Positions 6,668 through 13,709 of a stretch of 14,730 bases of DNA are shown one piece after another. Numbering within the stretch: position 1 is the stretch's first letter; every line of letters starts with the position of its first letter. The translations under genes and the position numbers were made by a program. Below the pieces are notes generated by a model. It was not told the origin of the DNA, searched no databases, and worked only from the letters and a program-made list of their open reading frames with translations. Origin of the DNA: Clostridium sp. CAG:780 (GTDB lineage Bacteria > Bacillota > Clostridia > TANB77 > CAG-508); NCBI GenBank assembly GCA_000434195.1, contig HF994431.1, forward strand, positions 2,892 through 17,621, given 5' to 3'.

Positions 6668-6702
6668 AAATAAAGCACATACTATATGTATATGCTTTAT
6701 TT
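6668..6702 (-). terminator. Intrinsic terminator after scpA, just upstream of spoIIIAA
   Basis: AAATAAAGCACATAC (6668-6682) and GTATATGCTTTATTT (6688-6702) form a 15-bp stem with one mismatch and a 5-base loop. On the minus strand the stem ends in ATTTTTGTG. It sits 18 bases after the scpA stop and 17 bases before the spoIIIAA start, separating the housekeeping recA operon from the sporulation operon. Confidence 0.65.
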
Positions 6703-6720
6703 TATGTTTTAGAACTTTGC

Positions 6721-7467
6721 TTATTTATATTTTTCTACTGATATATCACCAAATAATTCTTCCTGACTAGTGATTACTTTACTTCTTCTTGACAATTCTA
6801 ATAGTCCAGAAAAAGCTGTAACAACTTCTTCTTTTTCACATCTGTTTAACGAAAATAATGTATTAAATATGAATTTAGGTCTTTTTACCAATTCTTTCAA
6901 CATATCTTTTACCTTGCTTGCTACTGTATATTTATCAGTAATAGCAATTTTTTCTATATTTTGTGCGTTCTCGTTTTGTTTTTCTTCATTTATTCTCACT
7001 ATATTTGAATATGCATCAACAATGTTTTGTTTTTCATATTCAATCTCTAATTTTTGTTTTGGTAATTCTATGTTGTCTGGTAGTTTGTAGAATCTAATTG
7101 CACTATTATTATACATTTCTCTAAGATTCTTTGTTATTTCTTTATATTTTTTGTATTCTATTATTCTCCTTAATAGTTCTTCTTCTGAAATTTCTTCTTC
7201 GTTATCTCCTTCTTTTGGAAGTAAGCTCTTTGATTTTAGATATATTAAGGTAGACGCCATAACTAGAAATTCACTAGTAACCTCTAAATTCATTTCTTCC
7301 ATTTTATTAATGTGTTCTATGTACTGGTCCGTAATTTCGTTCAATTTTATGTCATTAATATTCATTTTATTTTTGTCTATTAAATGGCACAATAAATCTA
7401 GTGGTCCCTCAAAATTTTCTATTTTTATAGCATATTTTTTTGTTTCTAATGTTAATACATTTTGCAT
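6721..7467 (-). CDS. scpA: Segregation and condensation protein A (kleisin)
   Basis: ScpA is the kleisin subunit that bridges SMC heads in the bacterial condensin Smc-ScpAB, which organises and segregates the chromosome. The chosen product has 248 residues. The N-terminal kleisin region reads YAIKIENFEGPLDLLCHLID, then LNEITDQYIEHI. A helical acidic middle contains EEEISEEELLRRIIEYKKYK. The C-terminal winged helix contains VVTAFSGLLELSRRSKVITS and EELFGDISVEKYK. The start at 7467 (MQNVLTLETKKY) is chosen because AAAGGAC lies about 9 bases upstream. The ATG at 7512 would overlap recX by 20 bases and add a basic, non-conserved extension. It is the third gene of recA-recX-scpA; scpB, its usual partner, is not adjacent. 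Confidence 0.93.
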   Translation of the reverse strand: MQNVLTLETKKYAIKIENFEGPLDLLCHLIDKNKMNINDIKLNEITDQYIEHINKMEEMNLEVTSEFLVMASTLIYLKSKSLLPKEGDNEEEISEEELLRRIIEYKKYKEITKNLREMYNNSAIRFYKLPDNIELPKQKLEIEYEKQNIVDAYSNIVRINEEKQNENAQNIEKIAITDKYTVASKVKDMLKELVKRPKFIFNTLFSLNRCEKEEVVTAFSGLLELSRRSKVITSQEELFGDISVEKYK

Positions 7468-7492
7468 TTTCTTTGTCCTTTTCGTTATATTG

Positions 7493-7957
7493 TTATGATA
7501 GCTCTTCATCACTTAGTCTTGAGATTGCTTCTCTTATATTACTTGTCTTATATCCCTTCTTTACTAAAAATTGTATAATTGCTTCTTCATCCATTTGGTT
7601 TTGTTTTTTTACAATTATGTTTTTAGCCGAGGTTATTTCGTATTCTTCAAGCTTCTCTATTTTATCATTTATATAGTCTTCTAGCAAGCTATTAGGGATT
7701 CCTTTTGCAATTAATTTATATTTTATTTCTTTGATAGACAAGTTATTTAGAGCTATAAACTCATTAACTGCTCTTTCTATATAGTTAGTATCATTTATAT
7801 AACCGTTCTCTTCTAATTCACAAATAATATCCTCTAACATATTTTCTTCTATATCGTTATAGAATTTGTTTTTTACTTCTTGCTTGCTTCTCTTTTTATA
7901 CAACACATATTTTAATACTCTTGATTTTTGTTTATCATATTCTTCTATCGTGTACAT
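7493..7957 (-). CDS. recX: Regulatory protein RecX
   Basis: RecX binds the RecA filament and modulates recombination and SOS activity. It has 154 residues with tandem three-helix repeats: VLYKKRSKQEVKNKF at about 18-32, ENGYINDTNYIERAVNEF at about 50-67, SIKEIKYKLIAKGIPNSLLE at about 74-93, and a third repeat with AIIQFLVKKGYKTSNIREAI. AGAGGGT precedes the ATG by 6 bases. It begins 12 bases after recA, the classic recA-recX arrangement, and ends 25 bases before the chosen scpA start. Confidence 0.88.
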   Translation of the reverse strand: MYTIEEYDKQKSRVLKYVLYKKRSKQEVKNKFYNDIEENMLEDIICELEENGYINDTNYIERAVNEFIALNNLSIKEIKYKLIAKGIPNSLLEDYINDKIEKLEEYEITSAKNIIVKKQNQMDEEAIIQFLVKKGYKTSNIREAISRLSDEELS

Positions 7958-7969
7958 TTATACCCTCTA

Positions 7970-9034
7970 TTATTCTTCATCATCTAATGGCTCATCTTGG
8001 TCTTCTACTTCTTCTGAGCCTTCATCATTTAGGCTTTTTTCGAAAGCTTCATCAAATTTTGCTCTAACTTTTTTCTCTACTTCTGCCATTATTTTTGGAT
8101 TATCCTCAAAGTATTTTTTTGCATTTTCTCTACCTTGTCCAATTCTTGTTCCATCATAACTAAACCAAGAACCACTCTTTTCTACTATGTCTAAGCTTAC
8201 TGCTAAGTCTAGTATATTTCCTGATTTTGAAATTCCTTTTCCATATATAATGTCGAATTCAGCCTCTCTAAATGGTGGAGCAACTTTATTTTTTACAACT
8301 TTAACTCTTGCTCTATTTCCAAATACTTCTCCATCTTGTTTTAGGTTTTCTACTTTTCTTATGTCTAATCTAACTGAAGAATAGAATTTTAGAGCTCTTC
8401 CTCCTGGAGTTGTTTCTGGATTTCCAAACATTATTCCAACTTTTTCTCTTAATTGGTTTATGAATATTATTGCTGTATTTGATTTGTTAAGTACACCTGC
8501 TAATTTTCTTAAAGCTTGTGACATAAGTCTCGCTTGAAGACCAACATGTGCATCACCCATATCTCCATCAATTTCTGCTTTTGGAACTAATGCTGCAACT
8601 GAATCTACTACAATTATATCAATAGCACCACTTCTAACTAGTGCTTCTACTATTTCTAGAGCTTGCTCTCCAGTATCAGGTTGAGATACGATTAAATCGT
8701 CTATATCAACTCCTAAGTGTTTTGCATATACAGGATCTAGTGCGTGTTCTGCATCTATAAAAGCTGCTTCTCCGCCTAATTTTTGGCACTCTGCAATCAT
8801 ATGTAATGCAAGTGTTGTTTTTCCTGAAGATTCAGGTCCAAATATTTCTATAATTCTTCCCTTTGGTATTCCACCTATTCCTAAAGCGACGTCTAAGCTT
8901 AGAGCTCCTGTAGGTATAGCTTCTACATTCATTGCTTTAAAGTCTCCTAATTTCATAACTGAGCCTTTTCCAAATTGTTTTTCTATTTGCCCTAAAGCTG
9001 ATTCTAGTGCTTTTTTCTTTTCATTATTTTCCAT
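7970..9034 (-). CDS. recA: Recombinase RecA
   Basis: RecA forms the ATP-dependent filament on single-stranded DNA that drives homologous recombination and LexA cleavage. The 354-residue product is full length. Walker A GPESSGKTT lies at about 66-74, EAAFIDAEHALDP near 90-102, Walker B IDIIVVDSVAALVP at about 138-151, INQLREKVGIMFGNPETTPG (loop L2 region) at about 190-210, and GKGISKSGNILDLAV further on. The C-terminal tail is acidic (DEGSEEVEDQDEPLDDEE). A perfect AGGAGG precedes the ATG. A strong sigma-A promoter lies at 9088-9115. The gene heads recA-recX-scpA. All arginine codons I checked in it are AGA; it contains one out-of-frame CGG and no in-frame CGG. Confidence 0.99.
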   Translation of the reverse strand: MENNEKKKALESALGQIEKQFGKGSVMKLGDFKAMNVEAIPTGALSLDVALGIGGIPKGRIIEIFGPESSGKTTLALHMIAECQKLGGEAAFIDAEHALDPVYAKHLGVDIDDLIVSQPDTGEQALEIVEALVRSGAIDIIVVDSVAALVPKAEIDGDMGDAHVGLQARLMSQALRKLAGVLNKSNTAIIFINQLREKVGIMFGNPETTPGGRALKFYSSVRLDIRKVENLKQDGEVFGNRARVKVVKNKVAPPFREAEFDIIYGKGISKSGNILDLAVSLDIVEKSGSWFSYDGTRIGQGRENAKKYFEDNPKIMAEVEKKVRAKFDEAFEKSLNDEGSEEVEDQDEPLDDEE

Positions 9035-9056
9035 ATTGTTTTCCTCCTAATTTATA

Positions 9057-9068
9057 AACATGTGTTTG
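9057..9068. promoter_or_regulatory. Possible SOS (LexA-like) box, proximal
   Basis: AAACATGTGTTT has the AAAC-N4-GTTT form, close to the Gram-positive LexA box GAAC-N4-GTTC with both outer bases changed symmetrically. It lies between the recA -10 and the ribosome site, where bound repressor would block transcription. A second copy is at 9125-9136. Confidence 0.4.
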
Positions 9069-9087
9069 TATTATCAATCTTGTTATA

Positions 9088-9115
9088 TTATATACTATTA
9101 TTTTTATTTGTCAAG
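9088..9115 (-). promoter_or_regulatory. recA sigma-A promoter
   Basis: On the minus strand a perfect TTGACA (9110-9115), a 16-base spacer, and a perfect TATAAT (9088-9093), 54 bases upstream of the recA start. It lies in the gap after the orphan binding-protein gene, so recA-recX-scpA has its own strong promoter. AAAC-N4-GTTT boxes flank it on both sides. Confidence 0.85.
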
Positions 9116-9124
9116 ACTTTTTTC

Positions 9125-9136
9125 AAACATTTGTTT
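9125..9136. promoter_or_regulatory. Possible SOS (LexA-like) box, distal
   Basis: AAACATTTGTTT, again AAAC-N4-GTTT, about 10 bases upstream of the recA -35. It pairs with the copy at 9057-9068. The regional AT bias makes a single match weak; the placement of two around one promoter is the argument. Confidence 0.3.
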
Positions 9137-9143
9137 TATTTTT

Positions 9144-10736
9144 TTATTTTCTATACCAATTATTTATCTCATAAAAGCTTGTATAGCAATTTGCTTCTAC
9201 TGTTCCAATTAATGATGAACTTGTTATTATCATACCTTTTGTTCTATATAATCCAATGAACGGAACATCTTCTTTATATATATTGTAAACTTTTTGGTAT
9301 ATTTCTTTTATTTTGCCACTGTCATTTATCATTCCTGCATTTTGCAAGAGTTTAAACAGTTCATCATTTGTATATTTTTCAATGTTTCCTGGCGCAAAAT
9401 AATATGTTATATCAGGACTATATGATGTGTACACCCCTGTAAGTAAAATTTGATAGTCGTCCCCACCAATATATTCATTATATTGGTTTTTAGATATTTT
9501 GTTGACTCTTACTTCCATTCCTATTGATTCTAATTGCTCTTTTATTAAATCAGCTACTGCAACTCTCGTTTGGTTATCTTTGTCTACTGCAATTTTTAGT
9601 CTTAAAGTTCTAGTTACCCCATCTATTTCTTTTCTCCAGCGGTTGTTTGCATATGTCCATCCACCATCTTGAAGAACTTGTTTCGCTTGTTCTGGATTAT
9701 AGCCTGAACTTGCATTATTAGCTTCATATAAGAAATTTCCATAATCTAAAGGGTATTCTGCCACATAATTTTGATTGTTAAATACCGCTGAATTTATATT
9801 ACTTTTGTCTATTGCATAGCTAATAGCTTGTCTAACAGCTTTGTCTTGTAGAATTGTGTCTTCGCAGTTTAGGCTCAAAAAGTCAAATTGTCGGCCAGAA
9901 TATTCTGTTTTTTCAAATCCAATTGTTCCAATATAATCTTGAAAATTAGGGTTTGATGTGTCTAACAAGTCTATATTTCCCATTTTAAAATTATTGTATG
10001 CTTCTCCCATTGACGCATATAAATTTATTTTTATTGTATCTATTTTTATAGGATTGTTTTCTAAATCCCTATATTTAGTATTTTTTGCAAGTGTTATATT
10101 GTTTGTACTTATGTTTGTTATGGTAAATTTTCCTGTTCCAATAGGGGTTTTAGCACTGCTGTAAAAATCTTCTCCTTGGTAATACGCACTAGAAACGATT
10201 GGGAATATTAGATTATATACAAAGAACGGAACATCTGCATCTAGTGTTAATTTTACAGTATTTGTATCAACTACCTCAATATTTGTGATGTGACTTGTAT
10301 TATATTTATATATTGAGTTGCCCTGATTAATTGTTTCTATTGTGAATTTTACGTCTTCTGCTGTAAATGGATTTCCGTTTTGCCAAACTACTCCTTCTTT
10401 AAGCTTTATTACATATATGTTGTTTCCTGTTTTAGCACATTCCTTTGCCAAACAAGGTGCTATTTCATAGTTTTGGGTCAGTGTAAAAAGTGGTTCAAAT
10501 ATCAAAGTGTCTATGTTTAATATTTCTTTATTTGACGTAATAAGCGGATTCATTGTATCGTAGTTGGTAAGTGCTAGTCTTATGTCTTTTATTATATTTT
10601 CTTCTGCCACCGTATTAGGTTCTTCTGTATTGTTTTGTTGCGTATTTTGAGTCTTATAAATTCGGTAACCAGCATATACAATTATCCCTATTGCAAATAT
10701 TATAAATATGTATTTAAATACATTGCTTAATTTCAT
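9144..10736 (-). CDS. ABC transporter substrate-binding protein, family 5 (oligopeptide type), membrane-anchored
   Basis: The 530-residue protein belongs to the SBP_bac_5 (OppA/DppA-like) family, which binds peptides or similar solutes outside the membrane for an ABC importer. N-terminal family blocks are IDTLIFEPLFTLTQNYEIAP (about 75-94) and the hallmark VVWQNGNPFTAEDVKFTIET (about 115-134). PIGTGKFTI, KAVRQAISYAIDKSNIN and SYSPDITYYFAPGNIEKYTN follow. The N-terminus is a hydrophobic helix (YIFIIFAIGIIVYAGYRIY, about 9-27) without the lipobox cysteine usual for Gram-positive binding proteins, so it is probably held by an uncleaved transmembrane anchor. GAGAGGAC precedes the ATG. No permease or ATPase gene is adjacent, so the partner and ligand are unknown. 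It has its own promoter at 10769-10797. It uses CGC and CGA for arginine. Confidence 0.88.
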   Translation of the reverse strand: MKLSNVFKYIFIIFAIGIIVYAGYRIYKTQNTQQNNTEEPNTVAEENIIKDIRLALTNYDTMNPLITSNKEILNIDTLIFEPLFTLTQNYEIAPCLAKECAKTGNNIYVIKLKEGVVWQNGNPFTAEDVKFTIETINQGNSIYKYNTSHITNIEVVDTNTVKLTLDADVPFFVYNLIFPIVSSAYYQGEDFYSSAKTPIGTGKFTITNISTNNITLAKNTKYRDLENNPIKIDTIKINLYASMGEAYNNFKMGNIDLLDTSNPNFQDYIGTIGFEKTEYSGRQFDFLSLNCEDTILQDKAVRQAISYAIDKSNINSAVFNNQNYVAEYPLDYGNFLYEANNASSGYNPEQAKQVLQDGGWTYANNRWRKEIDGVTRTLRLKIAVDKDNQTRVAVADLIKEQLESIGMEVRVNKISKNQYNEYIGGDDYQILLTGVYTSYSPDITYYFAPGNIEKYTNDELFKLLQNAGMINDSGKIKEIYQKVYNIYKEDVPFIGLYRTKGMIITSSSLIGTVEANCYTSFYEINNWYRK

Positions 10737-10768
10737 ATTTTGTCCTCTCTTTATTTTCTTATATGCTT

Positions 10769-10797
10769 ATAATACATTAAATGTCTGATTTTTTCAA
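10769..10797 (-). promoter_or_regulatory. Promoter of the SBP_bac_5 gene
   Basis: TTGAAA (10792-10797), a 17-base spacer and TATTAT (10769-10774) on the minus strand, about 33 bases upstream of the start codon. It lies below the spoVS terminator, so this gene is a separate transcription unit. Confidence 0.65.
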
Positions 10798-10832
10798 TAG
10801 TTGTGGGAATTTTATTTCTAAAAAATACAAAA

Positions 10833-10855
10833 GGGGTATGTTTTTGTCATACCCC
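10833..10855 (-). terminator. Intrinsic terminator after spoVS
   Basis: On the minus strand GGGGTATG and CATACCCC form a perfect 8-bp stem around a 7-base loop, followed by TTTTGTATTTTTT (10820-10832). It starts 25 bases after the spoVS stop. Confidence 0.9.
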
Positions 10856-10880
10856 CATATTTATTAAATTAAATTGATTT

Positions 10881-11144
10881 TTATTTTCTAGACTCCACTA
10901 TAAGTTTCATCCCTGTTCTTTCTTCCCCTTCAACTTCTACTTCTGCAAATGCTGGAATGCAAATTAAGTCAACTCCTGCTGGTGCTACAAATCCTCTAGC
11001 TATTGCTACTGCCTTTACTGCCTGATTTAGAGCTCCTGCTCCAATTGCTTGCATTTCTGCTTTGTTTGATTCTTTTACCAACCCAGCGATTGCTCCTGCT
11101 ACTGAATTTGGATTTGATTTTGATGAGATCTTTAAAACTTCCAT
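10881..11144 (-). CDS. spoVS: Stage V sporulation protein S
   Basis: SpoVS is a small Alba-like protein that affects sporulation and spore coat assembly. The 87-residue product is full length and highly conserved: MEVLKISSKSNPNSVAGAIA at 1-20, EMQAIGAGALNQAVKAVAIA at about 34-53, RGFVAPAGVDLICIPAFAEV at about 54-73, and the C-terminal ERTGMKLIVESRK. A perfect AGGAGG precedes the ATG. It is monocistronic, with a promoter candidate at 11194-11222 and a terminator at 10833-10855. With spoIIIA nearby it supports an endospore-forming host. Confidence 0.97.
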   Translation of the reverse strand: MEVLKISSKSNPNSVAGAIAGLVKESNKAEMQAIGAGALNQAVKAVAIARGFVAPAGVDLICIPAFAEVEVEGEERTGMKLIVESRK

Positions 11145-11193
11145 TTTTTTCCTCCTAATATTTTATTTTTCTGTATGTTTAAGTACAGTTATA

Positions 11194-11222
11194 TTTATAT
11201 AATATTCGGAGTCATTTGTCTA
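11194..11222 (-). promoter_or_regulatory. Candidate spoVS promoter
   Basis: TAGACA (11217-11222), a 17-base spacer and TATAAA (11194-11199) on the minus strand, 49 bases above the spoVS start. In Bacillus spoVS is sigma-H-dependent. A GAAT lies inside the spacer, but I see no convincing sigma-H -35. Confidence 0.4.
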
Positions 11223-11279
11223 TATAAAATTGGTAATTTCTTACAGTTTTCATCGTGCGTTTTCTGCAATTTTCGTCAT

Positions 11280-12053
11280 TTATTTCCTTGCTACTCTAGT
11301 AATTTTGTTTACTCGACAATTTTCGTCATTAATCTCGAAAATACAGCCATTCAATTTTGCTTCTCCTGACGCAACTTTATATTTTTCGGGAAGCGTTGTT
11401 TCAAATCTTTTTATAGATGCATCTATATCCATTCCTATTACAGATTTTACTGGACCTGTCATTCCTATATCTGTGATATAGGCTGTTCCCTTTTCTAATA
11501 TTGTCTCATCAGCAGTTTGTACATGTGTATGTGTTCCAAAAATTGCTGTTACTTTTCCATCTAGATAATAACCCATTGCAATTTTTTCTGCTGTTGCTTC
11601 AGCATGAAAATCTAATATTATTATGTCTGCTTTGTCTTTTACTTTTTCTAAAATACTTTGCATTCTTGTAAATGGATTTTCTGATTGAACATTCATATCT
11701 GTTCTTCCTATTAAGTTTACAACACAGATTTTCTTGCCTTTGCATTCATATATTCCATAACCTTTTCCTGGAACTTTTGACACGTAGTTTGCTGGTCGTA
11801 TTAAAATTTTGTCATCTATAAAGCCAAATATATCTTTTTTGCCCCAAGTGTGATTTCCCATTGTTATTACATCTATATGTAATGCTTTTAGCTCATTAAA
11901 TATTTTATTTGTAATTCCCATTCCATCTGCTGAGTTTTCAGCATTTACTATTACAAAGTCTATTTTTTCTTCTTCTCTTATTTTAGGTAAAAGTTCTTTT
12001 AGTTTTCTTACTCCACTTTCTCCTACCAAGTCACCTATTGCTAATATTTTCAA
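11280..12053 (-). CDS. ymdB: YmdB-family metallophosphoesterase (2',3'-cyclic nucleotide phosphodiesterase type)
   Basis: YmdB-type enzymes hydrolyse 2',3'-cyclic nucleotides with a dinuclear metal site. In Bacillus YmdB influences biofilm and motility decisions. The metal-ligand motifs are in order: GDLVG (7-11), NAENSADGMG (37-46), MGNHTWGKKD (65-74), DFHAEATAEK (about 149-158), GTHTHVQTADE (about 173-183) and YITDIGMTGP. The frame is open to a TTG at 12131, but that codon is the -35 of a strong promoter (12103-12131). I choose the TTG at 12053, preceded by GAAAGGAAG with a 7-base gap. It gives MKILAIGDLVG, the family N-terminus, and 257 residues (B. subtilis about 264). An ATG at 12071 is the alternative. 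It uses AGA, AGG and CGA for arginine. Confidence 0.93.
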   Translation of the reverse strand: MKILAIGDLVGESGVRKLKELLPKIREEEKIDFVIVNAENSADGMGITNKIFNELKALHIDVITMGNHTWGKKDIFGFIDDKILIRPANYVSKVPGKGYGIYECKGKKICVVNLIGRTDMNVQSENPFTRMQSILEKVKDKADIIILDFHAEATAEKIAMGYYLDGKVTAIFGTHTHVQTADETILEKGTAYITDIGMTGPVKSVIGMDIDASIKRFETTLPEKYKVASGEAKLNGCIFEINDENCRVNKITRVARK

Positions 12054-12102
12054 TTCTTTTCTTCCTTTCATTTGTTCTAGTTTTCCTAGAAATCTCTTAT
12101 CT

Positions 12103-12131
12103 AGTATAGCATATTTTTTAGGATATGCCAA
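12103..12131 (-). promoter_or_regulatory. ymdB sigma-A promoter
   Basis: TTGGCA (12126-12131), a 17-base spacer and TATACT (12103-12108) on the minus strand. It is just downstream of the terminator that closes the TVP38/DedA gene. It lies inside the longest open frame of ymdB and so decides for a downstream start. Confidence 0.75.
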
Positions 12132-12158
12132 GAGGTGCTGTTGTAAAGGGTAATAAAA

Positions 12159-12199
12159 AATAATCTAAATCGCAGAGTTCGTCTGCAATTTAGATTATT
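12159..12199 (-). terminator. Intrinsic terminator after the TVP38/DedA-type gene
   Basis: AATAATCTAAATCGCAGA (12159-12176) and TCTGCAATTTAGATTATT (12182-12199) form an 18-bp stem with one wobble pair and a 5-base loop. TTTTTT follows on the minus strand. The stem overlaps the stop codon of the gene at 12195-12197. Confidence 0.9.
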
Positions 12200-12911
12200 T
12201 TATTGTTTTTATGGCTTTTTCGGCTAGCTTGTCTTTGTCAAATTTGTTAGCTATTAGTATTACGATAATAGCTACAAGCACTATCGCCAAGTACATTACT
12301 ATGCTTTTTTTCCAATCTCCCACTGCTAAGTTTGCACCAGCAAGTGTCGATGATATTACTGATGGAAATCTAGCAAATACTGATATTAGCACAAATTTCA
12401 CAGGATTAATTGGTAACAGTCCTGCAATGTAAACTAGCAAGTCTTTGGGTGTTCCTGGAAGTAAGAACAATATAAACATTATCATTTCTATTTTATTTGG
12501 ATTTTTAAATAGCTTGCTATTTTCTATTTTCGCAACTTTTTCTTTATCGCAAAAGTTGTATACAAACCTTTTTCCATACTTTCTTACTAAGAAAAATATT
12601 ATTGTAGATATTATCCCTGCCGATACCATTATAAAAACCGTTCCCCATATTGGGCCATAGCACATTCCCGCCAGTATTTCTATTGGTTCTCCTGGGATGA
12701 TTATTAGAAATATTTGTGCCACTTGCAAAGCAAATAACATTAATAGTCCTAATATTCCTGAGCTTGATACTTTTTCCTTAAATGCTAGTTGTCCTTCCTT
12801 TGTTGATAGTTCCCTCATTACAGGAAACATGTATATTATTATTCCTACAATTATTGCTATTGCTAGTATTGTCATTGTTAGTTTAAATACTTTTACTTTT
12901 TGTTTTTCCAT
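12195..12911 (-). CDS. TVP38/TMEM64 family (DedA superfamily) membrane protein
   Basis: A 238-residue polytopic membrane protein with the VTT/SNARE-associated fold seen in YdjX/YdjZ and TMEM64 proteins. The family is linked to lipid scrambling and envelope homeostasis; the substrate is unknown here. An N-terminal helix lies at about 11-30. The core motif QIFLIIIPGEPIEILAGMCY (about 66-85) is followed by GPIWGTVFIMVSAGIISTII (about 86-105). A cytoplasmic charged loop contains RKYGKRFVYNFCDKEKVAK. FLLPGTPKDLLVYIAGLLPI and ARFPSVISSTLAGANLAVGD follow, then a C-terminal helix at about 206-225. AGGAGAT precedes the ATG. It is monocistronic, with its own promoter and a strong terminator. Confidence 0.9.
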   Translation of the reverse strand: MEKQKVKVFKLTMTILAIAIIVGIIIYMFPVMRELSTKEGQLAFKEKVSSSGILGLLMLFALQVAQIFLIIIPGEPIEILAGMCYGPIWGTVFIMVSAGIISTIIFFLVRKYGKRFVYNFCDKEKVAKIENSKLFKNPNKIEMIMFILFLLPGTPKDLLVYIAGLLPINPVKFVLISVFARFPSVISSTLAGANLAVGDWKKSIVMYLAIVLVAIIVILIANKFDKDKLAEKAIKTIK

Positions 12912-12945
12912 TTTGCAGTAATCTCCTAAAATTCTTTACTCCAAA

Positions 12946-12974
12946 ATTATACCACTCTTTTCTTCTATTGTACA
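12946..12974 (-). promoter_or_regulatory. Promoter of the TVP38/DedA-type gene
   Basis: TGTACA (12969-12974), a 17-base spacer and a perfect TATAAT (12946-12951) preceded by TGG, giving an extended -10, all on the minus strand. It begins 4 bases after the stop of the ABC permease gene. I see no terminator between them, so some readthrough is possible. Confidence 0.6.
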
Positions 12975-12977
12975 GGT

Positions 12978-13709
12978 TTACTTGTTATCACTTATCATTT
13001 TATTTTTGAATATTACTGCTGATAGTATTACAAACACTATTGTATACACGCTAAAAATTAGTATGTTTTGAATTGTTATGCTCTTTATATTGTTGTTTAG
13101 TATTCCTTTGATTATTATCAAGGCTGAATCAAATGGAAGTATTTCACATATTTTGCTATATGTACTTCCTAATAATTCTTTTGGAAAGTACATTCCACTG
13201 GTAAAGCAAACTAATTGAACAACTATACTTGAAACACCTGACGCAGCTTTATCTGACACAAGGCTTCCTATTAATATTCCTATCGCTAGAAATAATATTG
13301 CTATAATTATTGATACTAATATTGTCCAAAGTATATTTATGCTAAAGGGTAGTCCTAAGATTAGTGCCATTACAAAAGTCCCTACGCCTTGCAATAATAT
13401 TATTGGAATAAATGAAATCATGTACCCTAATATGTATTCTATTGGCTTCATTGGACTTATTCCAAGTCTTATTAACAACGATGTTTTTCTGTCTTTTGCA
13501 ATGAGTGTTGATGCAAATAGTGTTATAAATGAAAAGCTAAATATTAGTACACCTGGAGTAAAATTTTCTAGTTTGTACGCTTCATTTGGTATATTAAATT
13601 GTTGAAATATAAATAGTAAAAATAGAGGTAAAATTATTGCAAATACTATGCTTAATGGATCTCTTATTATTTCTTTAAAATTTCTTTTTGCAAAGTTTAG
13701 TATTCTCAT
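12978..13709 (-). CDS. ABC-2 type transporter permease
   Basis: A 243-residue membrane subunit of the ABC2_membrane family, partner of the ATPase encoded just upstream. The N-terminal NFAKRNFKEIIRDPLSIVFA and the first helix (SIVFAIILPLFLLFIFQQF, about 19-37) are typical. About six hydrophobic segments follow, including GVLIFSFSFITLFASTLIAK, SINILWTILVSIIIAILFLA and GVSSIVVQLVCFTSGMYFP (the conserved stretch before the last periplasmic loop). Its ATG overlaps the ATPase stop codon by one base (TAATG), with AGGAGG upstream, indicating translational coupling. Such DrrB/NatB-like pairs usually export drugs, lipids, peptides or ions; the substrate cannot be deduced. Confidence 0.9.
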   Translation of the reverse strand: MRILNFAKRNFKEIIRDPLSIVFAIILPLFLLFIFQQFNIPNEAYKLENFTPGVLIFSFSFITLFASTLIAKDRKTSLLIRLGISPMKPIEYILGYMISFIPIILLQGVGTFVMALILGLPFSINILWTILVSIIIAILFLAIGILIGSLVSDKAASGVSSIVVQLVCFTSGMYFPKELLGSTYSKICEILPFDSALIIIKGILNNNIKSITIQNILIFSVYTIVFVILSAVIFKNKMISDNK

